A stretch of DNA of 42,426 nucleotides from Lachnospiraceae bacterium (GTDB lineage: Bacteria > Bacillota > Clostridia > Lachnospirales > Lachnospiraceae): assembly GCA_022796475.1 (NCBI GenBank), contig JAAWIS010000025.1, positions 1-42,426 on the forward strand, written 5' to 3'. The position numbers and the translations under genes were made by a program. The stretch's first letter is position 1. Every line of letters begins with the position of its first letter. Positions 25,602 to 33,784 of the stretch are shown here, piece after piece. Under the pieces are notes generated by a model. The model searched no databases and had not been told where the DNA came from. It saw only the letters and a list, made by a program, of their open reading frames with translations.

Positions 25602-26095
25602 CTTTTGTACCCCCTAAGCTCCAAAATTTTCTTTTGCCTCTTTTCCATCTCTTCCCGTTCGTTGTCTTCCATGTGATCATAGCCGCACAGATGAAGCATA
25701 CTGTGTGCAACTAAAAAAGCCAGTTCCCGTTCCATTGAATGCCCATAAGATTCTGCCTGCTCTGCTACTTTATCCACTGAAATAATGATATCTCCAAGAA
25801 GCAGCTCTCCTGTTTCCGGATTAAAGGAATCTTCATAATTCTCCTCAACCCGTGAAAAATCAGAAGGTGTTTCGTATTCCAGCATCGGAAATGAAAGCAC
25901 ATCTGTAGGCCCATCAACCTTTCTGTATTCCTGGTTCAATTTATGAATTTCCGAATTATCCGTTAAAACCACTGTAATCTCTGCTTCATAAGGACAGGCC
26001 TCATAGTCCAGCGCTGCAAGCACTATTTCACGGATGATCTTCTCATATGGCAAGTCCAGCTTTTTTTCTGCTTCATATTCAATGTTAATGGTCAT
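25598..26095 (-). CDS. ybeY: endoribonuclease YbeY
   Basis: A 165-residue zinc-dependent RNase for 16S rRNA 3'-end maturation and ribosome quality control. The metal site H131-S-M-L-H135-L-C-G-Y-D-H141 is intact, and GPTDVLSFP precedes it. I chose the ATG at 26095, with AGGA 8 bases upstream; a frame open to 26224 would put 43 unrelated residues in front. It lies 28 bases after phoH, the usual phoH-ybeY order. Confidence 0.95.
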   Translation of the reverse strand: MTINIEYEAEKKLDLPYEKIIREIVLAALDYEACPYEAEITVVLTDNSEIHKLNQEYRKVDGPTDVLSFPMLEYETPSDFSRVEENYEDSFNPETGELLLGDIIISVDKVAEQAESYGHSMERELAFLVAHSMLHLCGYDHMEDNEREEMEKRQKKILELRGYKR

Positions 26096-26123
26096 ACATG
26101 TGTCCTCTCCAGTAAATTCCTTA

Positions 26124-27116
26124 TTAGCTTCTGCCTTTTCGTCCTCTTCCTGCATTCCTGTTTTTTGATTCAAAATCATCGTATGCCTGTACAATTTTCT
26201 GAACCAGAGGATGACGCACCACATCGCTGCTGCTTAAATAGCAAAAGCCAATATCATCGATCCGCTTTAACACCTTTAAGGCAGTATCCAGCCCGCTTAT
26301 TGTACCGGAAGGAAGATCCTTTTGCGTCTGATCTCCAGTTACAATAACTTTTGATCCAAAGCCAATACGGGTCAGAAACATTTTCATCTGGGCAGATGTA
26401 GTGTTCTGAGCCTCATCTAAAATGATATAAGCATTATCCAGAGTGCGTCCCCGCATATACGCCAAGGGAGCCACTTCGATCAATCCTTTTTCTGAATTAT
26501 GGAGATAACTTTCTGCTCCCATAATCTGATAAAGGGCATCATAAAGGGGGCGTAAATAAGGATCGATTTTACTTTGCAGATCACCTGGCAAAAATCCCAG
26601 CTTTTCCCCTGCTTCAATGGCAGGACGGGTTAGGATAATCCGTCCTACCTCACCGTTTTTAAAGGCCTGGATAGCCATAGCCATAGCCAGATACGTTTTT
26701 CCTGTCCCTGCCGGCCCTATGCCAAATACGATCATTTTTTTCCGAATTGCATCTACATACTGCTTCTGTCCCATGGTTTTTGGCTTTACTGGCCGTCCGG
26801 TTACAGTGCGGCAAATGATGTCTTTATCAATTTCCAAGATCTGATCATCATTTTCCGTAAATGCAAGAGAAAGGGCATAATCTACATTTTGCTCCGTAAT
26901 GGCATTCCCACGTCTGGAAAGCTCGATTAAATTTCCAAACACGCTTTTCGCCCGGCTTACATGATTTTCAGGCCCGATAATTTTTAACGCACCGTCACGG
27001 TTCACCATAGTAACATGGAGGGTTCTCTCGATTTTCTTCAGATATGTGTCAAATTCGCCACACACATTTTTCTCATGTTCAGTCGGAATATCAATCATGT
27101 TCTCCACTATGCTCAT
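26124..27116 (-). CDS. phoH: PhoH-family ATPase
   Basis: A 330-residue P-loop protein. Walker A is GPAGTGKT (134-141), Walker B YIILDEAQN, and the arginine-rich sensor SSDVVRHPLV follows. The N-terminal about 110 residues look like a KH-type RNA-binding region (GPENHVSRAKSVFGNL). PhoH proteins are linked to RNA metabolism together with YbeY. The first ATG (27116) overlaps yqfD by 26 bases; a second ATG at 27098 is an alternative start, and neither has an ideal ribosome binding site. Confidence 0.94.
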   Translation of the reverse strand: MSIVENMIDIPTEHEKNVCGEFDTYLKKIERTLHVTMVNRDGALKIIGPENHVSRAKSVFGNLIELSRRGNAITEQNVDYALSLAFTENDDQILEIDKDIICRTVTGRPVKPKTMGQKQYVDAIRKKMIVFGIGPAGTGKTYLAMAMAIQAFKNGEVGRIILTRPAIEAGEKLGFLPGDLQSKIDPYLRPLYDALYQIMGAESYLHNSEKGLIEVAPLAYMRGRTLDNAYIILDEAQNTTSAQMKMFLTRIGFGSKVIVTGDQTQKDLPSGTISGLDTALKVLKRIDDIGFCYLSSSDVVRHPLVQKIVQAYDDFESKNRNAGRGRKGRS

Positions 27117-28338
27117 CTATCTTTTCTATTTCCTCCGGAATTGTAATTCTTTGAACTTGAGTAATGGGTTCCCGGGTCTTTATTGTCCCCGTCATCCGGC
27201 ACTCAGTTTCATCTTCTAGTATTTTAACATTATTTTCGATTATTTGTACCCCTTTTTCACTTAAATTTTTCACAAAATTCTGATAAATTCCTTCTGAAAC
27301 CTGTTCAACCTCCAGATCTGTATAAAAACTTTCATAATATTCTACCTGGCGTCCCTGAATATGTCCCCAGTAAACAGGAAGATAAAAATTCGAAAACAGC
27401 CTGGCCTGATGCTCTTGGGACAGATAAATCCACTCCTCTCCTTCCTTTGACGGAAAAAGGAGCAGGGCTGACCATGGACCTATTTTCAGAGAAAAACCCT
27501 GCTTTACCTTCCCAGTGTCAGCTTCTACTGTATGAAGCCGTGAAAACGATTCCGAAAACAGATATTCTGTATCTGCCAAAACATCTCCGTCTGCCCTGAC
27601 ATAGTGGATTTGTTTTATCTGTTCACTGTCGTCATAAATAGGAATCGTGCCGCTGATCAAAACCTGGCCTGGCTCTACCGAGTCACCTACCTTGACCTTT
27701 GCTTTTCCCTGCCGGACCACAAGCTTCGTAATGACTCCTGCCTTAGAGGCCACTAAATCGCAGGGGATTTCATCCTTTTCTGGAATATGAGAAAGAATTT
27801 CGTTTTCCTTAACGGAAATCAGCAGTCTGGTTCCGGAAATTCTGGCTGCAGCCCAGGAAATTTCCGGAAACGAATTCCGCAAAGCTGCCTCCAATGCATT
27901 ACAGTCAATTTTAGATTTTGGCATACCTAATGTAATATCCTGGGTTTTTAAATAGTTGCTGAGGATTTCATAAGTATATTTTCGGTTTCCCTCTATTTGA
28001 ATATCCCATAAAAAAAGGGAAAGCCCATAGAGCAGAACAAAAAACAGGAGGAATCCAGAGAAAAATCCTACCCGCTTCCGGTTTTCTTTCAGGAAAAAAG
28101 GAAGCCCAATCCGTTTTTTAATGAGTAACCGCACATGGGATTTTCTGGCCAAGGGACGAATTTTCAAAAATCCTTTCAAAGATATGGCGAATTCATAACC
28201 GCCATCCCGATATTCTAAATTCCAAATGGGAATGTCTTTTGCATTGCAAAGATTTAAAAAGCGTTCCGGAGAATAACCTGTAAGCTTCACAATCATAAAG
28301 CCATGCCACTGATGGAGAAACCATTCCACTTTTGCCAC
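27091..28338 (-). CDS. yqfD: sporulation protein YqfD
   Basis: A 415-residue membrane protein related to stage IV sporulation. The N terminus has the family's GFMIVKLTGYSPERFLNLC; a single strong membrane helix lies at about 98-117, and a large extracytoplasmic part follows with IQIEGNRKYTYE and a POTRA-like region. The start appears to be GTG at 28338; a GTG three codons on has a better spaced GGTGG. It follows yqfC by 69 bases; in Bacillus both are expressed in the mother cell under sigma-E. Confidence 0.9.
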   Translation of the reverse strand: MAKVEWFLHQWHGFMIVKLTGYSPERFLNLCNAKDIPIWNLEYRDGGYEFAISLKGFLKIRPLARKSHVRLLIKKRIGLPFFLKENRKRVGFFSGFLLFFVLLYGLSLFLWDIQIEGNRKYTYEILSNYLKTQDITLGMPKSKIDCNALEAALRNSFPEISWAAARISGTRLLISVKENEILSHIPEKDEIPCDLVASKAGVITKLVVRQGKAKVKVGDSVEPGQVLISGTIPIYDDSEQIKQIHYVRADGDVLADTEYLFSESFSRLHTVEADTGKVKQGFSLKIGPWSALLLFPSKEGEEWIYLSQEHQARLFSNFYLPVYWGHIQGRQVEYYESFYTDLEVEQVSEGIYQNFVKNLSEKGVQIIENNVKILEDETECRMTGTIKTREPITQVQRITIPEEIEKIDEHSGEHD

Positions 28339-28407
28339 CGCCTTTCATAGCTGTTTTCAACGTACTCTTGCATACAGAACGTTTGTTCTAAAGAAAAATA
28401 CCTGTTC

Positions 28408-28674
28408 TCAGCCTTCCAGTTCAATGGATTCAATGAAACCGGTCACTTTCATATTGTCGCCGGTGTAATATTCGATAAAAAGCCGCTTTCCTAAAATATT
28501 TAACTTACAGCCTTTTCCCTGAATCTTTAACCGGGTATCCGTATAAAATAAAATCGATTGGTAATTTTCTATATAAACAGCTCTCCGTCCAATCAAAGAC
28601 ACGATCAGTTCCCCCAGAAATACATCCATAGGAAGCTTCAAAGCAGATATCACTTGTTCTCTCTTCAAATCCAA
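28408..28674 (-). CDS. yqfC: sporulation protein YqfC
   Basis: An 88-residue protein of the YabP/YqfC family, beta-strand rich, with LPMDVFLGELIVSLIGRRAVYIENY and the closing TGFIESIELEG. The start codon is TTG, with GGAG 5 bases before it. Upstream (28675-28833) the minus strand shows a CATAGGCT that faintly resembles a sigma-E -10 box, but I cannot support a promoter call. It is the first gene of the long minus-strand run to proA. Confidence 0.88.
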   Translation of the reverse strand: MDLKREQVISALKLPMDVFLGELIVSLIGRRAVYIENYQSILFYTDTRLKIQGKGCKLNILGKRLFIEYYTGDNMKVTGFIESIELEG

Positions 28675-28833
28675 TATTTCTCCAAAAGCAATTATCCTTA
28701 CAGCCTATGCAGGCGATACAAAAAATAGAAGTTTCCGCCTAAAATGCAACAATTTTCCCGGACTTGATAAACGATGGGAAGTGCGCATCCCCCGGAGGGT
28801 TTTTGCTCTATTAGGAAGCAATTTCCTATAAAG

Positions 28834-28867
28834 CGAAAAAAGTCCTGATTCCACACGGAACCAGGAC
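28834..28867 (-). terminator. terminator of rpsU
   Basis: On the minus strand GTCCTGGTTCC and GGAATCAGGAC form an 11-pair stem (one G-T or mismatch) around GTGT, followed by TTTTTTCGC. It starts 10 bases after the rpsU stop and separates it from yqfC. Confidence 0.9.
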
Positions 28868-28877
28868 CTATTAAGCA

Positions 28878-29054
28878 TTAGTTATACTTGCGCTTTCTAG
28901 CAGCTTCAGACTTTTTCTTACGTCTTACACTTGGCTTCTCGTAATGCTCTCTTTTACGAATTTCCTGCTGAATGCCAGCCTTTGCACAGTTTCTTTTGAA
29001 TCTGCGTAAAGCGCTGTCTAAACTCTCGTTATCTTTAACAATTACGTTCGACAT
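28878..29054 (-). CDS. rpsU: 30S ribosomal protein S21
   Basis: A 58-residue basic protein of the small ribosomal subunit, too short for most ORF finders. The translation starts [20 protein letters not shown], continues with [21 protein letters not shown], and ends in a Lys/Arg-rich tail, [14 protein letters not shown]. The sequence matches the S21 family along its full length. AGGTG precedes the ATG within a purine-rich leader. It is a single-gene unit with its own promoter and terminator. Confidence 0.97.
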   Translation of the reverse strand: MSNVIVKDNESLDSALRRFKRNCAKAGIQQEIRKREHYEKPSVRRKKKSEAARKRKYN

Positions 29055-29139
29055 AGCTCACACCTAACCTCCCTCCAGTTCGGTATTTGTGCATAAAACT
29101 TCAAATACAACTGTTTGGGTTTTTTTTAGCACTGTTGTA

Positions 29140-29167
29140 ATTATAGCATAAAATCAGTATACGTCAA
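29140..29167 (-). promoter_or_regulatory. rpsU promoter
   Basis: On the minus strand the -35 box TTGACG (29162-29167) and a perfect -10 box TATAAT (29140-29145) are 16 bases apart, with A/T-rich DNA upstream. About 80 bases of leader precede the rpsU ATG. Confidence 0.85.
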
Positions 29168-29233
29168 GAAAAATTTAACTAAAAATAAAATTTTTGAAAA
29201 TTTTTCTAATGACTGCTTTCTTTTTCACTGCCA

Positions 29234-31954
29234 TCAACCCAACTGCCCTTCTAAAACTGCAGCCGCCTCTGCTAACGCCTGATCCACTCCGGCAGGATTT
29301 TTGCCTCCGGCCTGAGCCATATTGGGCCGGCCTCCTCCCCCGCCGCCTACTAACTTTGCAATCCCCTTAATCAGGTTCCCTGCATGTGCGCCTTTTGCCA
29401 TAGCGCCGTCAGTAGCCGTAGCCATTAAGTTAACCTTGCCGTCTGTTACAGAAGCTAAGACGATTACTCCGTCACCAAGCTTCTCTTTAATCTGGTCGCC
29501 CAGATTCCTTAACCCGTTCATATCAGTACCTTCTGCTTTGGCTGCCAGAAGTTTTATGCCTTTGATTTCTTTTACCTGATCCATTACATTTCCTAATGAA
29601 TCTTTAGCAAGCTTATTTTTCAGCTTTTCATTTTCAGCGTGAAGACTCTTTATTTCTTCCATCATGGCTTCAACTTTGTCAGCCAGTCCTGAAGGAACCG
29701 TTTTAGCGGCCTTAGATGCCTTATAAAGCTCTTCTTCCTCCTGCCGATAGAATTCCATCAAGCCTCTGGAGGTTAAGGCTTCGATCCGACGGACTCCGGC
29801 AGCGATTCCTGCCTCTGACAAAATTTTAAAAGAAGCAACAGCGTTTGTATTAGCCACATGAGTTCCCCCACAAAGTTCAGTGGAAAAATCTCCCATCCGC
29901 ACTACCCGGACCTTTTCGCCGTACTTTTCTCCAAACAAAGCCATAGCGCCTGTCTTTTTGGCTTCTTCTAACCCCATCACCTCAGTTATCACCGGAAGGG
30001 AAGCCTCAATCTGGGCATTTACAATATCCTCTACTTGTTTTAACTCCTCTGCTGTCATTGCAGAAAAATGGGTGAAGTCAAACCGAAGGCGATCTGGCGC
30101 TACGAAAGAACCCGCCTGTTCTACATGAGTACCTAAAACTGTACGCAGAGCCTTGTGAAGAAGATGGGTTGCGCTGTGGTTCTTTGCAGTTGCCATCCGT
30201 TTGCTCTCATCTGCTTTCGTAACAACGGACTCTCCCGTTTGAAGCATTCCGCTTACCATAATTCCTACATGGCCGGTTTTGCCGCCCTGTAGCTTTATGG
30301 TATCTTCTACCTGGAACCTGCCGCCTGCTCCGGTAATAAAGCCGGTATCCCCCTGCTGGCCGCCCATAGTAGCATACAAGGTAGTTTCTTCTACAATTAT
30401 TGTACCTTTCTGTCCGTCAGTAAGAGCCTCCACAATTTCCTCTTCTGTAGTCAGAACAGAAATCCTGGTAGTTCCTTCTAATTTGTCATAACCTACGAAT
30501 TCCGTTGTAATGGCCGGATCAATGGACTGATAGACAGTTACATCTGCTCCCATGTAATTAGTGGTTTTTCTCGCTTCTCTGGCTTTATCTTTCTGCTCTT
30601 TCATGGAAGCGGCAAATCCTTCTTCATCTACCTTTAAATTCTTTTCTTCCAAAATTTCTTTCGTTAAATCCAGAGGGAATCCATAAGTATCATACAGTTT
30701 AAACGCATTTTCGCCGGAAAGAACTGTTTTTCCAGCATCTTCCATTTCTTTTTCCATATCAGCAAGGATTTCCAAACCAAGATCGATGGCCTTATTAAAC
30801 TTGTCCTCTTCTTCTGTCAGAACTTTAAAAATCATAGCCTTTTTCTCGTCTAGTTCTGGATATCCGCCTTTGGATAACTCAATCACTGTGCTGCTTAAGG
30901 TTGCTAAAAACGTTCCTTCAATTCCAAGTTTTCTTCCATGGCGGGCTGCCCGCCGCAGCAAGCGGCGAAGGACGTAGCCTCTGCCTTCATTGGAAGGCAT
31001 AATGCCATCCGAAATCATAAAGGTACAGGACTTAATATGATCCGTTATAATTCGCAGAGAAATATCTGCCTCATGATCACGTTTGTATTCCTTATGAGCC
31101 AGGCTGCATACACTTTGCAAAAGAGCCAGGTTGGTATCTACGGTAAACAAAGAATCCACATCCTGAACCACAACGCCAAGACGTTCCAGACCCATGCCTG
31201 TATCAATATTTTTCTGCTCCAGCTCTTCATAATTTCCATGTCCGTCATTATCAAACTGAGTAAATACGTTGTTCCATACTTCAATGTAACGGTCGCATTC
31301 ACATCCGACGGTACATCCTGCCTGGCCGCAGCCGTACTTTTCTCCCCGGTCATAATAAATTTCAGAACATGGGCCGCAGGGGCCTTGACCATGTTCCCAA
31401 AAGTTATCTGCTTTTCCAAATCGGAAAATACGCTCTGCCGGGATTCCTACCTGCTGATTCCAAATATCAAAGGCTTCATCGTCGTCCTGGTAAATGGAAG
31501 GATACAGTCTTGCCGGATCCAGCTTTACTATTCCTGTTAAAAACTCCCAGGACCAGTGAATGGCTTCTGTCTTAAAATAATCTCCAAACGAGAAATTCCC
31601 CAGCATCTCAAAGAACGTTCCGTGACGGTCAGTTTTCCCGATATTTTCAATATCTCCGGTACGGATGCATTTCTGGCAGGTGGTTACCCTGGTTCTCGGC
31701 GGAATCTCCTGGCCGGTAAAATATGGCTTTAACGGCGCCATGCCAGAATTAATCAAAAGAAGGCTGTTATCATTATGGGGAACCAGTGAAAAACTGTTTA
31801 ACCGCAGATGCCCTTTGCTTTCAAAAAAAGCCAGAAATGCCTCTCTTAACTCATTCACCCCAAAGGGACGCTCACTTAAAAGACCAGACGACTGCCATTC
31901 CTGATATCTGGCAAGCGCCTCGTCGTACTTCAGAAAATCTTTATAATTTTCCAC
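29234..31954 (-). CDS. alaS: alanyl-tRNA synthetase
   Basis: A 906-residue class II synthetase. The catalytic core has SKGHLRLNSFSLVP, TTCQKCIRTGDIENIGKT and HGTFFEMLGNFSFGDYFK. The editing domain has the zinc ligands HSATHLLH (about 596) and CGGTHVANT (about 697), and a C-terminal C-Ala domain ends with GGGGGGRPNMAQAGG. The start is GTG with GGAGG 9 bases upstream. About 30 residues precede the usual N terminus (FGVNELRE), a charged helical extension. It is preceded at 19 bases by a tiny membrane-peptide gene. No T-box leader is visible. Confidence 0.96.
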   Translation of the reverse strand: MENYKDFLKYDEALARYQEWQSSGLLSERPFGVNELREAFLAFFESKGHLRLNSFSLVPHNDNSLLLINSGMAPLKPYFTGQEIPPRTRVTTCQKCIRTGDIENIGKTDRHGTFFEMLGNFSFGDYFKTEAIHWSWEFLTGIVKLDPARLYPSIYQDDDEAFDIWNQQVGIPAERIFRFGKADNFWEHGQGPCGPCSEIYYDRGEKYGCGQAGCTVGCECDRYIEVWNNVFTQFDNDGHGNYEELEQKNIDTGMGLERLGVVVQDVDSLFTVDTNLALLQSVCSLAHKEYKRDHEADISLRIITDHIKSCTFMISDGIMPSNEGRGYVLRRLLRRAARHGRKLGIEGTFLATLSSTVIELSKGGYPELDEKKAMIFKVLTEEEDKFNKAIDLGLEILADMEKEMEDAGKTVLSGENAFKLYDTYGFPLDLTKEILEEKNLKVDEEGFAASMKEQKDKAREARKTTNYMGADVTVYQSIDPAITTEFVGYDKLEGTTRISVLTTEEEIVEALTDGQKGTIIVEETTLYATMGGQQGDTGFITGAGGRFQVEDTIKLQGGKTGHVGIMVSGMLQTGESVVTKADESKRMATAKNHSATHLLHKALRTVLGTHVEQAGSFVAPDRLRFDFTHFSAMTAEELKQVEDIVNAQIEASLPVITEVMGLEEAKKTGAMALFGEKYGEKVRVVRMGDFSTELCGGTHVANTNAVASFKILSEAGIAAGVRRIEALTSRGLMEFYRQEEEELYKASKAAKTVPSGLADKVEAMMEEIKSLHAENEKLKNKLAKDSLGNVMDQVKEIKGIKLLAAKAEGTDMNGLRNLGDQIKEKLGDGVIVLASVTDGKVNLMATATDGAMAKGAHAGNLIKGIAKLVGGGGGGRPNMAQAGGKNPAGVDQALAEAAAVLEGQLG

Positions 31955-31973
31955 CTTTCGTTACCTCCAAGAC

Positions 31974-32099
31974 CTAATTGCTCTGATTCAAATCTTTTTT
32001 ATCTCTGAATTTTTTGCCTAATATAATTCCAGCATACGCAAGAACTCCAAACAGTACTGCCTTAACTGCATAAAAAACTAAATTAGCTGCAAATTCCAT
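31974..32099 (-). CDS. 41-residue single-span membrane peptide upstream of alaS
   Basis: The minus strand carries ATG at 32099 with AGGAGG 6 bases before it, an excellent site, and TAG at 31974-31976. The product starts MEFAANLVFYAVKAVLFGVL, has a hydrophobic stretch of about 25 residues, then a charged tail KKFRDKKDLNQSN. This predicts a single membrane helix with the tail in the cytoplasm. The stop lies 19 bases before the alaS GTG, so the two are probably translated from one message. I do not recognise a named family; similar short ORFs near alaS in Lachnospiraceae are a recollection to be checked. Confidence 0.75.
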   Translation of the reverse strand: MEFAANLVFYAVKAVLFGVLAYAGIILGKKFRDKKDLNQSN

Positions 32100-32152
32100 A
32101 AAAGACCTCCTGAAAACTAAAATTAGTATTTTCCAAAATACTGCCTTGTACT

Positions 32153-32181
32153 ATGGTAACATAGGAGTTTTCAATTTTCAA
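32153..32181 (-). promoter_or_regulatory. candidate promoter of the peptide-alaS operon
   Basis: On the minus strand TTGAAA (32176-32181) and TACCAT (32153-32158) are 17 bases apart. The -10 box is poor. The following leader contains the small palindrome AGTATTTT-CC-AAAATACT (32126-32143), which might be an operator or a hairpin. Confidence 0.4.
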
Positions 32182-32274
32182 GCCAAAAATCTGACAAAAC
32201 GTATCACAGGCATGTTTTACTGAATATTTTATAAAAAAGAGCGCGTCTGCATCAGAAGCCTAATTCCTGTCGAA

Positions 32275-32303
32275 TAAAAAAGAAGGGATATTTTCCCTCC
32301 TTT
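32275..32303 (-). terminator. terminator after the LprI-domain gene
   Basis: On the minus strand GGAGGGA and TCCCTTC pair (one G-T) around a 5-base loop and are followed by TTTTTT. It starts 5 bases or so past the stop codon at 32305. Confidence 0.7.
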
Positions 32304-32304
32304 C

Positions 32305-33189
32305 CTACTGATACTGCTTTACAAGCTCATATACCCTGGCTCTGGTAGAAGCCGTAACTGAGGTAATATATTCGACACTTTCCATAGAAGCCCCGCTGCT
32401 TTTTTTAGAGGCTTCCAACGCCTTGCTGTCCCGTTCTTCAATCCACTGCTGCTGGCTGGCACGGAGTTTGGAACCTTCTTCCTCTTCCAAAGATTCCATT
32501 AAAAGGCTGTAAACCCCATCCAGCTCCCCTTCCCAAATCCGCTGCTCTATCTGAGCAGCAGACTTTACCGACTGTACCGTATTATCTGTTTCTGAACTGC
32601 GCATCTGCTCAATCTGCGCATCCAGACGGGAAAGCCGTTCCGGATATTCTGCCAGTGCCTTATGGTAGTCCCATTCCTCCAACTCCTGTTTTAGAACAAA
32701 CTTGTCCTCTGCAGCAGCCCCCCCATCCTCTTTCCGGCTGTCCTGCAAAAGCATCTGGGGTTCTGCCGATTCTTCTGGTACTTCCTCTGATAACAGTTTA
32801 CTTTTTTCTGTTATCAGAGGCTCACCTTCTGCTGCCAAAGTTTCAGATAAAGGTTCTGACAGGGTTTTCTCCTTTTGAACTTCTTCATAAGCAGAAGATG
32901 CAGGCTCTATTGTATCTGTGCTTTCTGGCAATCCTTCAAACGCTGCAATACCCCCCGCCGCCTGAGCCGCTAAAGCGGCTTCTGACTGCACTGCAGCTTC
33001 CGGCTGCGCTGCTAAAGCTTTTGGGCTGTCCGCTTCTCCTGAGAAAGCAATTTCCGGCTGATCCGAAACATAGGATTCGGCCATCTGCTGACGCTGGACA
33101 CCAACATAAGATTTGGTAAGCGATGTGATTACGGTTCCGAGGATTGCTATTGCCAGAATCACACTCCATATCTTAAAATCCCGTTTCAT
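32305..33189 (-). CDS. anchored extracytoplasmic protein with LprI/DUF1311-like C-terminal domain
   Basis: A 294-residue protein with an N-terminal membrane anchor or uncleaved signal (IWSVILAIAILGTVITSL), then a long Ala/Glu/Ser/Pro-rich, probably disordered region (about 35-180), and a helical C-terminal domain. Residues about 205-290 show the LprI pattern: IEQRIWEGELDGVYSLLM, then SKLRASQQQWIEERDSKA, and a closing TASTRARVYELVKQY. LprI of Mycobacterium inhibits lysozyme, but most DUF1311 proteins are uncharacterised, so the role here is open. It is followed by a terminator. Confidence 0.7.
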   Translation of the reverse strand: MKRDFKIWSVILAIAILGTVITSLTKSYVGVQRQQMAESYVSDQPEIAFSGEADSPKALAAQPEAAVQSEAALAAQAAGGIAAFEGLPESTDTIEPASSAYEEVQKEKTLSEPLSETLAAEGEPLITEKSKLLSEEVPEESAEPQMLLQDSRKEDGGAAAEDKFVLKQELEEWDYHKALAEYPERLSRLDAQIEQMRSSETDNTVQSVKSAAQIEQRIWEGELDGVYSLLMESLEEEEGSKLRASQQQWIEERDSKALEASKKSSGASMESVEYITSVTASTRARVYELVKQYQ

Positions 33190-33286
33190 AACAATCTTCC
33201 TTTTTCTTTTCTTACTTAAAAAGATAACATAAACCTTTGAGAAAAGGAATAGAAAATCGGAAGACGTAATATTTTGTAAACTTTCC

Positions 33287-33766
33287 TTAAGTTATCCCCG
33301 GATCCTCTTCCAGCAAATCTCCGTCAGCAGCCGACGTAGCCAGTTTATCGCATCGCTCATTCAGAGGATGCCCTGCATGTCCCTTTACCCATATAAAAGA
33401 AACCTCATGTGGTTCCTTAGCCTTTAGCAGCCGTTCCCAAAGATCAATATTTTTTACCGGGCCGCTTTTGCCTCGCTTCCAGTTATTTGCAACCCAATTT
33501 TCTATCCAATGCTGATTAAACGCATCTACCAAATACTTTGAATCAGAATACAGTTCCACCTGGCAGGGACGGTTCAGAGCCTCCAGTCCCTTAATTGCCG
33601 CCAAAAGCTCCATCCGGTTATTTGTAGTTCGCTTAAAACCGCCGGACATGGTTTTCTCATGGAGAATCCCCTTTTGATCTACAAAATGCAGAATCGTCCC
33701 ATAGCCGCCCGGCCCGTCTGGATTCCCTCTGGCCGAACCGTCTGTATAGATCTGTACTTTTCCCAT
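33287..33766 (-). CDS. rnhA: ribonuclease HI
   Basis: A 159-residue enzyme cutting the RNA strand of RNA-DNA hybrids. The DEDD residues fit Asp9 ([10 protein letters not shown]), Glu53 (NNRMELLAA), Asp75 (YSDSKY) and Asp140 (ERCDKLA), with [11 protein letters not shown] before the last. The length matches the E. coli enzyme, including the basic handle region [12 protein letters not shown]. It begins 18 bases after the metallo-hydrolase gene on the same strand. Confidence 0.95.
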   Translation of the reverse strand: MGKVQIYTDGSARGNPDGPGGYGTILHFVDQKGILHEKTMSGGFKRTTNNRMELLAAIKGLEALNRPCQVELYSDSKYLVDAFNQHWIENWVANNWKRGKSGPVKNIDLWERLLKAKEPHEVSFIWVKGHAGHPLNERCDKLATSAADGDLLEEDPGIT

Positions 33767-33784
33767 GTCGCGTCTTCTTCCTTT

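Noticed and set aside
30938-31540. A 200-codon plus-strand frame opposite alaS
   Set aside because: It is antisense to the conserved alaS core and has no ribosome binding site or recognisable domain.
31955-32250. A T-box riboswitch before alaS
   Set aside because: No T-box consensus (AGGGTGGNACCGCG) or terminator-antiterminator pair is visible in the leader; the space holds the small peptide gene instead.
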